A DNA stretch of 64,000 bases from Neobacillus novalis NBRC 102450 (GCF_001591805.1 NZ_BCVP01000002.1:1-64000); one strand, 5' to 3'. Counted from the stretch's first letter, positions 32,004 through 42,267 are shown. Notes: generated by a model not told the origin, from the sequence alone. Translations and numbers: made by a program.

Positions 32004-32891
32004 TTACCTTATTTCTTCTAATATATCTTTAGCACTTGTCACTAGTTTTGCCCCATGTTGAATCAATTCGTTTGCCCCAATGGAATAAGGATTAAAGATG
32101 CTTCCTGGCAATGAAAACACATCCCGTCCCTCGTTAACCGCATAGTTTGCCGTAATCAACGAACCGCTTTTTCGTTTTGCTTCTATAATAAATGTCCCTT
32201 TTGATAGACCGCTAATGATACGATTCCTTGCTGGGAAATGCCATCTGAGCGGCTTGGTGTCCGGAGGATATTCCGAGACAACTAGCTGTGTTTTCATCAT
32301 TTCTAATGCCAGTCCCATATTTTCTTTTGGGTAAATATGATATAAACCACCCGCTATAACTGCGATTGTTTTCCCGCCATTTTTTATTGCGTATTCATGT
32401 GCCAGCGCATCAATCCCCTTTGCCAAACCGCTGACAACGAGGACACCATTGTCAATTAACTCGGGAAAGATTAACCTGATAGCGTTTTTTCCATATGGTG
32501 TCGCCTGGCGTGATCCTACCACGGCAAGTTTTGGTTCTCTATCAAGTAGAGATAGATCTCCTTTTGCAAATAAAGCCCAAGGCGGCTGGTAAATTTCTTT
32601 TAAATACCGAGGATATTCCTTATCTATAATCGTAATGACGGTAATATCATTGGTCTCGTATTGGCGAATTTGTTCGTGAATCATTTCAGGATGAAGAGAT
32701 ATAATAGAAGATTTGGCTAAGGAGCTATCGCGGTTAATGGGTGAAAACAAGGAAATCTGCTGCGGCAATTGGGTTTGGAGCCGGTACAAGGACTGGAGTG
32801 TCGGGTCTTTTTTTAACATTTGAAAAACAGTACTCCATGAGATATTTGGATAATGAAGCAAATGAATCAGTTTTTCTTTAAAGTCATCCAT
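32004..32891 (-). CDS. dprA: DNA processing protein DprA (Smf)
   Basis: A 295-residue Rossmann-like protein that loads RecA on single-stranded DNA during natural transformation. The core contains VVGSRQATPYG, VVSGLAKGIDALAH, AVIAGGLYHIYPKEN and FPARNRIISGLS. The C-terminal winged helix found in some DprA proteins is absent, as in B. subtilis. It lies between sucD and topA, the usual place. Only this competence gene is in the window, so competence cannot be inferred. Confidence 0.95.
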   Translation of the reverse strand: MDDFKEKLIHLLHYPNISWSTVFQMLKKDPTLQSLYRLQTQLPQQISLFSPINRDSSLAKSSIISLHPEMIHEQIRQYETNDITVITIIDKEYPRYLKEIYQPPWALFAKGDLSLLDREPKLAVVGSRQATPYGKNAIRLIFPELIDNGVLVVSGLAKGIDALAHEYAIKNGGKTIAVIAGGLYHIYPKENMGLALEMMKTQLVVSEYPPDTKPLRWHFPARNRIISGLSKGTFIIEAKRKSGSLITANYAVNEGRDVFSLPGSIFNPYSIGANELIQHGAKLVTSAKDILEEIR

Positions 32892-32916
32892 CTTAAACTA
32901 ATCCTCCTTACTATTT

Positions 32917-32943
32917 ATTATACATGCAGAAATAGCCCCTCAA
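32917..32943 (-). promoter_or_regulatory. Possible dprA promoter inside the sucD terminator
   Basis: On the minus strand TTGAGG (32938-32943), 15 bases, a perfect TATAAT (32917-32922), 25 bases before the dprA ATG. The -35 lies in the downstream arm of the sucD hairpin. The spacer is short, so this is tentative. Confidence 0.3.
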
Positions 32944-32958
32944 TTATGAGGGACTATC
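32925..32958 (-). terminator. Terminator of sucCD
   Basis: Minus-strand 10-bp stem ATAGTCCCTC / GAGGGGCTAT (one G-U pair) with a 6-base loop, followed by TTCTGC. The stem is good and the U-tract weak. Confidence 0.6.
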
Positions 32959-32980
32959 TGTATTCACCAGATGTAAAATA

Positions 32981-33883
32981 TTAGTGTGTTTTACATTTTT
33001 CATATAAACCTTGTTCTTTTAATACTTCGATTAACGTTTCACCCATTACAGATGGTGTATCAGCAACCTTAATGCCGCATTCGTTCATGACGCGGATTTT
33101 TTCATCGGCAGTACCTTTACCGCCAGAAATAATGGCACCGGCATGGCCCATCCGCTTTCCTGGAGGCGCAGTTCGTCCGCCAATGAAGCCGACAACAGGT
33201 TTTGTCATGTTTGCTTTTACCCATTCTGCCGCTTCTTCTTCAGCCGTTCCGCCAATTTCACCAATCATGATAACAGCATATGTTTCAGGGTCTTCATTAA
33301 ATGCTTTTAGCACATCGATAAAGTTTGTCCCGTTAACAGGATCGCCGCCAATACCAACTGCTGTTGTCTGACCAAGACCAGCTTGTGTTAATTGATGAAC
33401 CGCTTCGTATGTTAAAGTTCCAGAGCGGGAAACAACACCGACATGGCCTTTCGTATGGATGTATCCAGGCATGATGCCAATCTTACATTCATCGGCAGTG
33501 ATTACACCTGGGCAGTTTGGACCAACTAAACGAGTCTTCTTGCCTTCCATATAACGCCTTACTTTAACCATATCTAATACTGGGATATGTTCAGTAATAC
33601 AAATAGCTAAATCCAACTCTGCATCAACGGCTTCGATAATGGCATCTGCTGCAAACGGAGCCGGAACGTAAATGACGGATGCTGTAGCACCAGTAGTTTC
33701 AACTGCTTCTTTCACTGTATTAAATACAGGCACACCTTCAACTTCCATGCCGCCTTTTCCTGGAGTGGTACCGCCAACTATTTGTGTACCGTATTCAAGC
33801 ATTTGTTTTGTATGAAAAAGGGCTGTAGAACCAGTTATCCCTTGAACAATAACTTTTGTATCTTTATTAATAAAAACGCTCAC
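32981..33883 (-). CDS. sucD: Succinyl-CoA synthetase alpha subunit
   Basis: A 300-residue TCA-cycle subunit. The CoA-binding Rossmann domain has [19 protein letters not shown]. The phosphorylated active-site histidine lies in [28 protein letters not shown] is conserved. It follows sucC by 24 bases and forms an alpha2beta2 or alpha-beta complex with it. Confidence 0.98.
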   Translation of the reverse strand: MSVFINKDTKVIVQGITGSTALFHTKQMLEYGTQIVGGTTPGKGGMEVEGVPVFNTVKEAVETTGATASVIYVPAPFAADAIIEAVDAELDLAICITEHIPVLDMVKVRRYMEGKKTRLVGPNCPGVITADECKIGIMPGYIHTKGHVGVVSRSGTLTYEAVHQLTQAGLGQTTAVGIGGDPVNGTNFIDVLKAFNEDPETYAVIMIGEIGGTAEEEAAEWVKANMTKPVVGFIGGRTAPPGKRMGHAGAIISGGKGTADEKIRVMNECGIKVADTPSVMGETLIEVLKEQGLYEKCKTH

Positions 33884-33907
33884 GTTAATTCCCCTTTCTT
33901 ATCGATC

Positions 33908-35068
33908 CTATTTCACTAATGCAACGATTTTTTGTGCGCCGTCAGCCATGGATTCAGCAGCAATTATGTCAATGCTTGACTCAGCGAGAATTTTCTTCCC
34001 TAAGTCAACATTTGTTCCCTCTAAACGAACAACAAGTGGAACACTTAGACCAACCTGCTTAGCCGCTTCTACTACACCCTCTGCGATAACATCGCACTTC
34101 ATGATTCCGCCGAAGATATTTACGAAAATACCTTTTACGTTTGGATCAGAAAGGATAATTTTGAATGCTTCAGTAACCTTTTCAGCTGTAGCACCGCCCC
34201 CAACATCAAGGAAGTTAGCGGGGTCGCCGCCGTAATGCTTAACGATGTCCATGGTCGCCATCGCAAGACCGGCGCCATTAACCATACAGCCGATATTTCC
34301 ATCTAAGGAAATATAGCTTAAATCATATTTAGATGCTTCGATTTCTTTGGCATCCTCTTCTTCAAGGTCACGATACGCCAGTACATCTTTTTGACGATAT
34401 AACGCATTGGAGTCAAAGTTTAATTTGGCATCTAATGCGATAACTTTTCCATCACCTGTAACGACAAGTGGATTAATTTCGGCAATCGAGCAGTCCTTTT
34501 CAATGTAGGCTTTGTATAAAGCTGTCATGAACTTTACCGCTTGATTGACTAACTCTTTTGGAATATTGATATTAAAGGCGATTCGGCGTGCTTGGAATGG
34601 CTGTAAGCCAATCACTGGGTCGATTTCTTCTTTAAAAATTTTCTCCGGAGTCTTTTCAGCAACTTCTTCAATTTCCGTTCCGCCTTCTTCAGAAGCCATT
34701 AAGACAACACGTGAAGTGGCACGGTCTAATACTAAACCAACATAATACTCTTTTTTGATGTCACAGCCTTCTTCAATGAGCAGACGCTTTACTTCTTTAC
34801 CCTCAGGACCCGTTTGGTGTGTTACCAAGGTTTTTCCAAGGATTTCATTTGCATATGTACGAACCTCATCAAGGTTTTTCGCAACTTTAACACCACCGGC
34901 TTTCCCCCGTCCGCCAGCGTGGATTTGCGCTTTTACGACACACACTTTAGTTCCTAGTTCTTTCGCCGCTTCCACTGCCTCTTCAACCGTGAATGCCACT
35001 TTTCCGTTTGGAACTGTTACCCCGAATTGCTTGAGGATCTCTTTCCCTTGATACTCATGGATATTCAT
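33908..35068 (-). CDS. sucC: Succinyl-CoA synthetase beta subunit (ADP-forming)
   Basis: A 386-residue ATP-grasp subunit. Features are [45 protein letters not shown] and the C-terminal [16 protein letters not shown]. It is co-transcribed with sucD. In B. subtilis ylqG and ylqH precede it; here only 92 bases separate it from rnhB. Confidence 0.98.
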   Translation of the reverse strand: MNIHEYQGKEILKQFGVTVPNGKVAFTVEEAVEAAKELGTKVCVVKAQIHAGGRGKAGGVKVAKNLDEVRTYANEILGKTLVTHQTGPEGKEVKRLLIEEGCDIKKEYYVGLVLDRATSRVVLMASEEGGTEIEEVAEKTPEKIFKEEIDPVIGLQPFQARRIAFNINIPKELVNQAVKFMTALYKAYIEKDCSIAEINPLVVTGDGKVIALDAKLNFDSNALYRQKDVLAYRDLEEEDAKEIEASKYDLSYISLDGNIGCMVNGAGLAMATMDIVKHYGGDPANFLDVGGGATAEKVTEAFKIILSDPNVKGIFVNIFGGIMKCDVIAEGVVEAAKQVGLSVPLVVRLEGTNVDLGKKILAESSIDIIAAESMADGAQKIVALVK

Positions 35069-35119
35069 TTCCCATCCTCCTAAATCTTACTCTTCTAAAA
35101 ATTGACTCCGTTTTCATTT

Positions 35120-35148
35120 TATATAATGACAGATACCTTGTCCACCAA
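35120..35148 (-). promoter_or_regulatory. Candidate promoter of sucCD
   Basis: On the minus strand TTGGTG (35143-35148), 17 bases, TATATA (35120-35125), about 50 bases before the sucC start. Both boxes deviate slightly from consensus. Confidence 0.45.
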
Positions 35149-35160
35149 TATGCAAAAAAA

Positions 35161-35934
35161 TTATATTTTGATAATATCTTTGATTGGTGCAAAGCTTTTT
35201 CGATGATAGGGAGTTATCCCATGCTGCTGAATCGCATTTATATGTTCCTTTGTCCCATACCCCATATTTTGTTGAAAATGATAGCTGGGATATTCCAGCG
35301 AAATTTCCTTCATCAGCTTGTCTCTTGCCACTTTTGCAATAATCGAAGCAGCTGCGATGGAAATACTTTTTGCATCCCCTTTAATAATCGATTCTGATGG
35401 GTAGGGAATTTCTAGCTTCATCGCATCAATCAGCAAAAAATCCGGTTTTGGCTGTAACGAAACAATTGCTGCTTTCATTGCTTTCTTTGCCGCTTCGTAA
35501 ATATTAATCTCATCAATTTCGTTTGCATCAATCATTGATACACTAAATGCCAGCGCTTCTCTGCGAATGATGGCATCGTATTCCAGGCGTTTCTTTTCTG
35601 ATAGTTTTTTAGAATCATCAATCCCAGCCAAGAAAAAGTCAGCAGGCAAAATGACGGCCGCCGCAGCAACCGGACCTGCAAGCGGACCTCTGCCGACTTC
35701 ATCGACACCGGCAATCAATTCAAAGCCTTTTGAACGCCATTTATTTTCATAGGTATTCATCTCAAGGAATTTTTCTTTTAACCGCTGTTCCTCTGCAATC
35801 TTCTTGCGCCATTTCTGTATTAATTGTTTAACACCCTTGCGCTCATCTTGAAGGATTTGTAGTAAAAACGGGTCATGCTCATCCTTAATATTTTCTAATT
35901 GTCTTGCTGCTTCTGCAATTGTTAATACCTTCAT
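35161..35934 (-). CDS. rnhB: Ribonuclease HII
   Basis: A 257-residue RNase HII that removes ribonucleotides and RNA primers from DNA. The N-terminal extension typical of Bacillus is followed by the catalytic domain with IAGVDEVGRGPLAGPV (DEVGRG), DDSKKLSEKKR, and LLIDAMKLE. The ATG at 35934 has GGGTGA at good spacing. A GTG three codons upstream overlaps that site. It begins 13 bases after the sdaAA stop, so it may be in the sda transcript. Confidence 0.96.
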   Translation of the reverse strand: MKVLTIAEAARQLENIKDEHDPFLLQILQDERKGVKQLIQKWRKKIAEEQRLKEKFLEMNTYENKWRSKGFELIAGVDEVGRGPLAGPVAAAAVILPADFFLAGIDDSKKLSEKKRLEYDAIIRREALAFSVSMIDANEIDEINIYEAAKKAMKAAIVSLQPKPDFLLIDAMKLEIPYPSESIIKGDAKSISIAAASIIAKVARDKLMKEISLEYPSYHFQQNMGYGTKEHINAIQQHGITPYHRKSFAPIKDIIKI

Positions 35935-35947
35935 TTTTTTCACCCAT

Positions 35948-36853
35948 TTAGGATCTAATCAGATTTTTGAGTTTAACCGTGTTGCCGCTTCCAAATATTT
36001 CTTGCTCTAATCTTCTGCCTGTCGGTGTCGCAGCAAGTCCGCCCTCAGCAGTTTCCCTTAACGAAGAAGGCATCGATTGGCCGATTAAGAACATGGCGTG
36101 AATGACTTCATCACAAGGAATTCTGCTTGTTACACCGGCAAGTGCCATATCCGCAGCTGTAATGGCATTGGATGCGCCCATTGCATTCCGTTTTACACAA
36201 GGGACTTCGACTAACCCCGCTACTGGATCACACACTAATCCAAGCATATTCTTTAACGTGATAGCCATCGCCTCTGCAGCCTGCTGTGCGGAGCCGCCAG
36301 CCAATTCTACAATCGCCGCTGCAGCCATTCCGCTGGCAGAGCCTACTTCTGCTTGGCAACCCCCCGCAGCACCGGAAATGGAGGCGTTATTTGCGACCAC
36401 GAAACCGAAAGCTGCTGCTGTAAACAAAAATTCAATCATTTCCTCGCGGGTAGGCAGCAATTTTTCCTTTACTGCGAATAAAGTCCCTGGTACTACGCCT
36501 GCTGAACCTGCAGTTGGTGTCGCACAGATTACACCCATTGCGGCATTCACTTCATTGGTTGCCACCGCTTTACTGACCGCGTCTAATAGAACCGTTCCCC
36601 CAAGAGCCTTCCCGCTTTTAATATAGTTCTGGATGAGCACGGCGTCGCCGCCAGTAAGACCAGTATGGGAATGGACACCATTTAGGCCTCTTTCCACCGC
36701 CTGTTCCATTACCGTTAAATTCTTATCCATTTTCGCGATTACTTCTTCTCTCGTAAGACCCGATACTTCTATTTCTTGACGGATCATGATTTCTGCTATT
36801 TTTACTTGATTAGTTTCTGCAAGTTGAACAAGCTCCGCTACATTTCGAAACAT
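35948..36853 (-). CDS. sdaAA: L-serine dehydratase, iron-sulfur, alpha subunit
   Basis: The 301-residue catalytic subunit of the oxygen-sensitive L-serine deaminase, which converts serine to pyruvate and ammonia. Conserved cysteines for the [4Fe-4S] cluster are in GGCQAEVGSASG and LVCDPVAGLVEVPC. The substrate region HSHTGLTGGDAV is present. The start is ATG 36853 (MFRNVAEL), seven bases after AGGAGG. An ATG two codons upstream is too close to that site. Paired with sdaAB upstream. In B. subtilis the pair lies upstream of recG instead. Confidence 0.95.
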   Translation of the reverse strand: MFRNVAELVQLAETNQVKIAEIMIRQEIEVSGLTREEVIAKMDKNLTVMEQAVERGLNGVHSHTGLTGGDAVLIQNYIKSGKALGGTVLLDAVSKAVATNEVNAAMGVICATPTAGSAGVVPGTLFAVKEKLLPTREEMIEFLFTAAAFGFVVANNASISGAAGGCQAEVGSASGMAAAAIVELAGGSAQQAAEAMAITLKNMLGLVCDPVAGLVEVPCVKRNAMGASNAITAADMALAGVTSRIPCDEVIHAMFLIGQSMPSSLRETAEGGLAATPTGRRLEQEIFGSGNTVKLKNLIRS

Positions 36854-36879
36854 GATCATACCTCCTGATGATGATTAAT

Positions 36880-37542
36880 CTATTCCGCCATACGAATAAT
36901 TTTCGATACATTTGCAAGATTACTTAATTCCTCAATCACCATATCCTCAATTTTTTGGTCGACTTCAATGACCATTAAGGCCATTTCCCCTTTATCCAAC
37001 CTTGAAACCTCCATATGGCCGATGTTAATTTGATATTTTGATAATACACTAGTTACCGCTGAAATGATTCCAAATCGGTCTTGGTGGACAACCAAGATTG
37101 CCGGATGTTCGCCGGACAGCTTTAGCGGGAAAGAGTTTAATTCGGTAATTTCAATGGTTCCGCCGCCAATTGAAATCCCAACCAGCTCAAGCTCGTCATC
37201 CCCGCCATATAGATTTATTTTAACGGTATTCGGATGATCCGTTACTGCCTCTTCCGCCTGAAACACAACCTCTAAACCGAGGTCCTTTGCTATTGCCAAT
37301 GATTTAGGCATTCTTTCATCAAAAGTATCCAGGTCTAGGAGGCCTGCAACAATCGCAAAGTCTGTTCCATGTCCCTTATATGTTTTCGCAAATGAACCGT
37401 ATAATGAGATAATCGCCTTCGTCGGAAGTTTGCCAAACAATGTCCTAGCAACCCTGCCAATACGTGCTGCACCTGCTGTATGAGAGCTTGACGGTCCAAT
37501 CATGACCGGACCGATAATATCAAAAGCTGAACGATATTTCAT
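36880..37542 (-). CDS. sdaAB: L-serine dehydratase, iron-sulfur, beta subunit
   Basis: The 220-residue partner of SdaAA. The N-terminal part carries GPVMIGPSSSHTAGAARIGR. The C-terminal ACT domain (about residues 148-220, ILVVHQDRFGIISAVTSVL) is a likely regulatory, serine-binding module. Followed by sdaAA after 26 bases. Confidence 0.95.
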   Translation of the reverse strand: MKYRSAFDIIGPVMIGPSSSHTAGAARIGRVARTLFGKLPTKAIISLYGSFAKTYKGHGTDFAIVAGLLDLDTFDERMPKSLAIAKDLGLEVVFQAEEAVTDHPNTVKINLYGGDDELELVGISIGGGTIEITELNSFPLKLSGEHPAILVVHQDRFGIISAVTSVLSKYQINIGHMEVSRLDKGEMALMVIEVDQKIEDMVIEELSNLANVSKIIRMAE

Positions 37543-37607
37543 TTAAGTACGCTCCTTTATCAAGTAATCAATCTTAGTCGTTAAACTAATTTTACGAAAA
37601 TAGTTCC

Positions 37608-37635
37608 ATTGTAACCAGAGATAAATGCTGGTAAA
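37608..37635 (-). promoter_or_regulatory. Candidate promoter of sdaAB-sdaAA
   Basis: On the minus strand TTTACC (37630-37635), 16 bases, TACAAT (37608-37613), about 65 bases before the sdaAB start. Confidence 0.42.
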
Positions 37636-37663
37636 AGTAGAAAAATGAAAGAAATAGTTAATT

Positions 37664-37680
37664 GGAAAGTTTTACTTTCC
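37664..37680. promoter_or_regulatory. Palindrome upstream of the sda promoter
   Basis: A perfect inverted repeat with 7-bp arms, GGAAAGT-TTT-ACTTTCC, 28 bases upstream of the candidate -35 of sdaAB. It could be an operator or a small hairpin after the rbgA terminator. No regulator is assigned. Confidence 0.35.
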
Positions 37681-37686
37681 TCTCGG

Positions 37687-37717
37687 CAAAAAATAAGCTC
37701 CCCATTCAGGAGAGCTT
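37687..37717 (-). terminator. Terminator of rbgA
   Basis: Minus-strand 9-bp stem AAGCTCTCC / GGGGAGCTT with one G-U pair and a 5-base loop, followed by TATTTTTTG. Confidence 0.85.
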
Positions 37718-37729
37718 CATGCAGTTTCA

Positions 37730-38590
37730 TTATTCCTTCATTAGATCGGCAGGTCGTTCAAACGTAAGCCGGCCAAATTTCTCTGACCGTATCTCTCTTA
37801 TCACCAATTCCGATACCTTATCATAATCGACGATGCCGCCAGCCATAAGACAGCCGCGAAGTTCACCGATATGATCAAACATTTCGACAACGTTATCTGG
37901 CAGAATTTCCAGATTGTACCGTTCTTTTAAACGCTTTGGATAGGCACGTTCTAGAAATCTAAGTGAGTAAACGGTCAAGTCCTGTAGGTTTAATAATGTA
38001 TCTTTAATCGCTCCTGTGATAGCCAGTTTCATCCCAACCTCTTGGTCTTCAAACTTCGGCCATAAAATCCCTGGAGTATCAAGCAATTCCATTTCCTTGC
38101 CAACTTTAATCCATTGCTGCGATTTCGTTACCCCTGGTGTATTGCCTGTCTTGGCGATATTTTTTTTGGCAAGGCGATTGATAAGTGTCGATTTCCCTGC
38201 ATTAGGAATGCCAACAATCATCGCACGAATCGCCCTTGGGTTAACGCCTTTTGCTCTCATTCGATCAAATTTTTCTTTAAGAATTTCATGTGAGGCTTGG
38301 ACAATCGTTTTCATTCCTTCTCCAGCCTGAGAATTAATCGCCAGGGCTTTTATCCCCTTCTCCGCAAAGTGGGCAATCCATTCCCTTGTCACGTCTTTAT
38401 CTGCCATATCCGCTTTATTTAACAAGACTAATCTAGGTTTATGCTGGATAATTTCATCAATCATTGGGTTTCTCGAGGAATACGGAATTCTTGCATCAAC
38501 CAATTCAAAAATAATGTCAACCAGTTTTAACTTTTCCGTGACCTCTCTGCGAGCCTTGGCCATATGGCCTGGAAACCATTGGATCGTCAA
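37730..38590 (-). CDS. rbgA: Ribosome biogenesis GTPase RbgA (YlqF)
   Basis: A 286-residue circularly permuted GTPase needed for late 50S assembly. The G4 motif LLNKADMAD precedes G1 ([12 protein letters not shown]) and G3 (LDTPG). The C-terminal ANTAR-like helical domain follows. The start is placed at TTG 38590 ([16 protein letters not shown]), the normal N-terminus, eight bases after GGAGG. The GTG three codons upstream overlaps the ribosome site. Confidence 0.96.
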   Translation of the reverse strand: MTIQWFPGHMAKARREVTEKLKLVDIIFELVDARIPYSSRNPMIDEIIQHKPRLVLLNKADMADKDVTREWIAHFAEKGIKALAINSQAGEGMKTIVQASHEILKEKFDRMRAKGVNPRAIRAMIVGIPNAGKSTLINRLAKKNIAKTGNTPGVTKSQQWIKVGKEMELLDTPGILWPKFEDQEVGMKLAITGAIKDTLLNLQDLTVYSLRFLERAYPKRLKERYNLEILPDNVVEMFDHIGELRGCLMAGGIVDYDKVSELVIREIRSEKFGRLTFERPADLMKE

Positions 38591-38628
38591 AGCTGCCACC
38601 TCCTTTAAAGCATAAGCGCCTTGGTGTT

Positions 38629-39189
38629 CTATTTCGCTGTAACAATATGTGCATCTTTAATCGGCCAATAGACGACACTTGTTTTGCCGATTACCTTACT
38701 CATTGGAATCGTCCCGATGTGTCTGGAATCTTTACTCCAGCGGCGATTATCTCCCATCACAAACAATTCACCTTTCGGAACCGTTTTACGGCCTACAACG
38801 GTTTCTTCTAACGTAAAGGAAGCGGTTAGCGGTCCGTCCTCAACCTCTTTCTTATATTGATCCAAGTAAGGCTCTTTATATGCTTTTCCATTTACATATA
38901 ACGTATCATCCTTATACTCAACCGTGTCACCAGGAAGACCAATCACACGCTTTATGTAATCCTTTTTCTCAGGTGCATGAAAGACGATGATATCAAACCG
39001 CTTCGGCTCTCCAATATCATAACTGAATTTATTAACAATCATTCGATCTTGGTCTTTCAATGTCGGCATCATCGATAGGCCATCGACTACAATTGGAGCA
39101 AACAGAAAGTACCGAATAACTGCTGCCAGCGCTACCGCAATTAACAGGGCCTTTGTCCATTCCCATAGTTCATTTTTCTTTTTTGTCAT
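38629..39189 (-). CDS. lepB: Signal peptidase I
   Basis: A 186-residue type I signal peptidase. One N-terminal membrane helix (about residues 13-32) precedes the catalytic Ser39 in [10 protein letters not shown] and Lys80 in [11 protein letters not shown]. The box E region [14 protein letters not shown] is intact. It cleaves secretory signal peptides on the outer face of the membrane. It lies between rplS and rbgA. B. subtilis has its sip genes elsewhere, so this is a different arrangement though common in related genera. Confidence 0.95.
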   Translation of the reverse strand: MTKKKNELWEWTKALLIAVALAAVIRYFLFAPIVVDGLSMMPTLKDQDRMIVNKFSYDIGEPKRFDIIVFHAPEKKDYIKRVIGLPGDTVEYKDDTLYVNGKAYKEPYLDQYKKEVEDGPLTASFTLEETVVGRKTVPKGELFVMGDNRRWSKDSRHIGTIPMSKVIGKTSVVYWPIKDAHIVTAK

Positions 39190-39364
39190 ACAATCCCCAC
39201 CAATCTAAATAAAACTCATATAAAGCCTATTTTACATAACTTAAACAAATTTAACACGATGGGATTATCGTTTTTAATCAAACTTTAATAATTAGTTTAA
39301 AAAACAGTAACATTCGGGGAGTCCAATATGATTAGTCTTTCTATCAAAGAAGAAGATATGTATC

Positions 39365-39397
39365 AAAAAAAGAGCCTGCTCCTAAAGCAAGCTCTTT
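39365..39397 (-). terminator. Terminator of rplS
   Basis: Minus-strand 12-bp stem AAAGAGCTTGCT / AGCAGGCTCTTT (one G-U pair), 5-base loop, followed by U residues. Confidence 0.9.
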
Positions 39398-39407
39398 CCT
39401 TTTCATA

Positions 39408-39858
<451 letters not shown>

Positions 39859-39864
39859 AGTAGT

Positions 39865-39893
39865 ATCATACCATAATTATTGCAGGCTCGCAA
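39865..39893 (-). promoter_or_regulatory. Sigma-A-type promoter of rplS
   Basis: On the minus strand TTGCGA (39888-39893), 17 bases, TATGAT (39865-39870). It begins three bases after the trmD stop codon. Confidence 0.7.
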
Positions 39894-39895
39894 TA

Positions 39896-40639
39896 TTACT
39901 CGCAATCTTTTTTTACTTCTTCTAGCCATTTTTCTTGTTCTGCTGTCAGTTCTATTTTATCCAATAAATCCGGGCGTCGTAAAAGGGTACGGCGTAATGC
40001 CTCTTTATTTCGCCATTCTTCAATTAATTTATGATTTCCCGACAACAATGTATCAGGCACCTTCATGCCGCGAAAATCTGCGGGTCTCGTGTAGTGTGGA
40101 TGTTCTAAGAGCCCCGTACTAAACGAATCCTTCATATGTGATTCCTGATTTCCTAATACTTCCGGTAAAAGGCGGACCACACTGTCGATCACGACCATTG
40201 CTCCAAGCTCGCCGCCAGTCAGGACATAATCACCAATCGAGATTTCATCCGTTACCACATGTTCACGGATTCGTTCATCATAGCCCTCATAATGGCCGCA
40301 AATAAATAGTAAGTGCTCTTCATTTGCCAGTTCCTCTGCCTTTTTCTGCTCATAGCGTTCTCCTTGCGGGCAAAGCAGAATCACCCTTGGTTTGCTGCTT
40401 TTGGCCTTTTCCTTCAGTGCTGCAACAGCATCAAAGATTGGCTGTGGTTTTAATACCATGCCAGCCCCGCCGCCATATGGATAGTCATCAACCGTAGAAT
40501 GTTTGTTATCGGCATATTCACGGAAATTAACGACATTATAGTTGACCGCTGCTTTCTCAGCCGCTTTTTGCAAAATCGATTGTCCCAGTACCCCGGAAAA
40601 CATTTCTGGAAATAAGGTAAGAATATCAATCTGCATCAT
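39896..40639 (-). CDS. trmD: tRNA (guanine-N1-)-methyltransferase
   Basis: A 247-residue SPOUT-family enzyme that makes m1G37 in tRNA and prevents frameshifting. [13 protein letters not shown], the trefoil-knot region [18 protein letters not shown] and HYEGYDERI, and [19 protein letters not shown] are intact. Its ATG overlaps the rimM stop by four bases, giving translational coupling. Confidence 0.97.
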   Translation of the reverse strand: MMQIDILTLFPEMFSGVLGQSILQKAAEKAAVNYNVVNFREYADNKHSTVDDYPYGGGAGMVLKPQPIFDAVAALKEKAKSSKPRVILLCPQGERYEQKKAEELANEEHLLFICGHYEGYDERIREHVVTDEISIGDYVLTGGELGAMVVIDSVVRLLPEVLGNQESHMKDSFSTGLLEHPHYTRPADFRGMKVPDTLLSGNHKLIEEWRNKEALRRTLLRRPDLLDKIELTAEQEKWLEEVKKDCE

Positions 40640-41154
40640 GAAAGTAACCCTTCCATTGGTTCAATGATAACTATTTTTTCTTGTACATCCACTTTCTTGA
40701 CCACATCATGGATATATGGGATTAGGACTTCCTTACCGCCTTTTCCTTTAACCACCCAAACATCATTGGCACCAGGGGAGAGAATTTCAGCTATTTTTCC
40801 GATTTCCTCTCCTTCAGTTGTTGAAACAAGGCAGCCGATAATTTCGTGGTAATAAAATTCATCTTCAGCTAATGTGCCAAGTTGTGATTCAGGTACTTTC
40901 AAAATACCATCCCTGAATTTTTCAACTTCATTTATATTATTAAAACCTTCAAATGTGAGTAATTCGAAATTTTTATGGGTCCTGTGGCTTTTGACTGTTA
41001 GTTCAACTGGCGTATTTGAATTTGGCATAAACAAAAATAAAACATTTCCGGCTTTATAGCGTTTCTCAGGGAAGTCCGTTTTTGAAATAACGCGCACTTC
41101 ACCTTTTATCCCTTGAGTATTGACGATTTTCCCAACATTGAACCATTTTTCCAT
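40636..41154 (-). CDS. rimM: Ribosome maturation factor RimM
   Basis: A 172-residue 16S rRNA-processing factor with an N-terminal RimM domain ([20 protein letters not shown]) and a C-terminal PRC-barrel domain ([32 protein letters not shown]) that contacts S19. The start is ATG 41154 ([10 protein letters not shown]), nine bases after AGAGGTG. Confidence 0.96.
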   Translation of the reverse strand: MEKWFNVGKIVNTQGIKGEVRVISKTDFPEKRYKAGNVLFLFMPNSNTPVELTVKSHRTHKNFELLTFEGFNNINEVEKFRDGILKVPESQLGTLAEDEFYYHEIIGCLVSTTEGEEIGKIAEILSPGANDVWVVKGKGGKEVLIPYIHDVVKKVDVQEKIVIIEPMEGLLS

Positions 41155-41167
41155 ATTTTTCACACCT

Positions 41168-41554
41168 CTAGCGTATTTCAACTATTATACCGTCACTTAC
41201 GATAATTTCGGATTGCCCAAACCGTTCATCCCATTTGTCACCGACGTTTAATTCAACAAGGGCCTGAACTTCCTTTTCCTTAATTTCACTGCCTAACGGT
41301 AGGATATGTAATTGTTCCGCTTGAAACTCAAGAAGCTTTATTTTTTCTTTGCGCATTTGAATTTCTTTTTCAAACTGTTTTTTCAATGTCCCCGGTGAAA
41401 GGTTTTTAGACTTTTCTAACCGTTTCAATTCGAATTGTAGCTGATCACACTCTTTCTGGAGCTGCAGCTTCTTGGTATGGTAACCATTAAATAGCTCTTG
41501 TTTGCTATTTTCTGTTAATAGCTGCTTAACGATAACCGTTTGGATTAGTAGCAT
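41168..41554 (-). CDS. ylqD: YlqD family protein
   Basis: A 128-residue protein matching YlqD by position and pattern. A basic, coiled-coil-forming N-terminal half (about residues 20-80, rich in Lys/Glu/Leu) is followed by a short beta-rich end ([29 protein letters not shown]). Function unknown. It lies between khpA, across a terminator, and rimM, 13 bases downstream. Confidence 0.88.
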   Translation of the reverse strand: MLLIQTVIVKQLLTENSKQELFNGYHTKKLQLQKECDQLQFELKRLEKSKNLSPGTLKKQFEKEIQMRKEKIKLLEFQAEQLHILPLGSEIKEKEVQALVELNVGDKWDERFGQSEIIVSDGIIVEIR

Positions 41555-41583
41555 AATTGGGCCCCCTTTTGCATTTTTTATAG

Positions 41584-41615
41584 CAAAAAAGGGAGGATTT
41601 TTATTCCTCCCTTTT
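41584..41615 (-). terminator. Terminator after khpA
   Basis: Minus-strand perfect 11-bp stem AAAAGGGAGGA / TCCTCCCTTTT with a 7-base loop, followed by TTGC. It closes rpsP-khpA. The ylqD-rimM-trmD genes follow, apparently supplied by read-through or an unseen promoter. Confidence 0.85.
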
Positions 41616-41631
41616 ATCTAGATGCAAAAAG

Positions 41632-41862
41632 CTATTCACCAATTTCTAGAAAAATTTTCTTTTGTTGTGATGATCCCGTTGCATATACAACAGTTCTAAT
41701 GGCCTTTGCAACACGCCCCTGCTTGCCAATCACTTTTCCCATGTCTGTCTTGTTAACAGAAAGCAGATAGGTAATTCGTGAATCGTCTTCCGTGACAAAA
41801 ACATGCACATCTTCCGGAAAATCAACAAGAGGCTTAACAATCGTTTCGATTAGTTCCTTCAT
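41632..41862 (-). CDS. khpA: KH-domain RNA-binding protein KhpA (YlqC)
   Basis: A 76-residue single KH domain with the GxxG loop in VIGKQGRVAKAIRTVV. In Gram-positives KhpA pairs with KhpB (Jag) as an RNA-binding complex affecting cell elongation genes. It follows rpsP by 12 bases. Confidence 0.95.
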   Translation of the reverse strand: MKELIETIVKPLVDFPEDVHVFVTEDDSRITYLLSVNKTDMGKVIGKQGRVAKAIRTVVYATGSSQQKKIFLEIGE

Positions 41863-41874
41863 AATCGCCTGTGA

Positions 41875-42147
41875 TTACTTGCTTAATTTTGCATTATGGA
41901 ATTTTTCCATGATGCCTTGGTTTGAGAACAGGTTCCGAACAGTATCAGATGGTTTTGCACCGTCTTTTAGCCATTTAAGAACTAATTCTTCGTTAATTTC
42001 TACTTTAGCCGGTTGCGTTACAGGGTTGTAAGTTCCAACGATTTCAATGTAACGTCCGTCACGAGGAGAACGAGAATCTGCTACTACGATACGATAGAAA
42101 GGAGTTTTTTTAGCTCCCATACGTTTTAAACGAATTTTAACTGCCAT
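41875..42147 (-). CDS. rpsP: 30S ribosomal protein S16
   Basis: A 90-residue S16 beginning [20 protein letters not shown], with [20 protein letters not shown]. The start is ATG 42147 after GGAGGT; the upstream in-frame extension is leader. First gene of the rpsP-khpA unit. Confidence 0.98.
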   Translation of the reverse strand: MAVKIRLKRMGAKKTPFYRIVVADSRSPRDGRYIEIVGTYNPVTQPAKVEINEELVLKWLKDGAKPSDTVRNLFSNQGIMEKFHNAKLSK

Positions 42148-42186
42148 TTTAAATAAGCACCTCCGAATAGTTTCACACAAGATAGT

Positions 42187-42215
42187 ATAATATCAATTCT
42201 TTATTAGTTTGTAAA
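42187..42215 (-). promoter_or_regulatory. Sigma-A-type promoter of rpsP
   Basis: On the minus strand TTTACA (42210-42215), 17 bases, TATTAT (42187-42192), about 40 bases before the rpsP start. It lies in the gap after ffh, which shows no clear terminator. Confidence 0.7.
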
Positions 42216-42267
42216 GTGTTTTTTCTTTACAGTCATTATTACCAATAATTCCGAAAAATAAAACAAG

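Noticed and set aside
42201..42235. GTAAAG/CTTTAC hairpin after ffh as a terminator
   Set aside because: Only 6 bp, no U-tract, and it overlaps the -35 box of the rpsP promoter.
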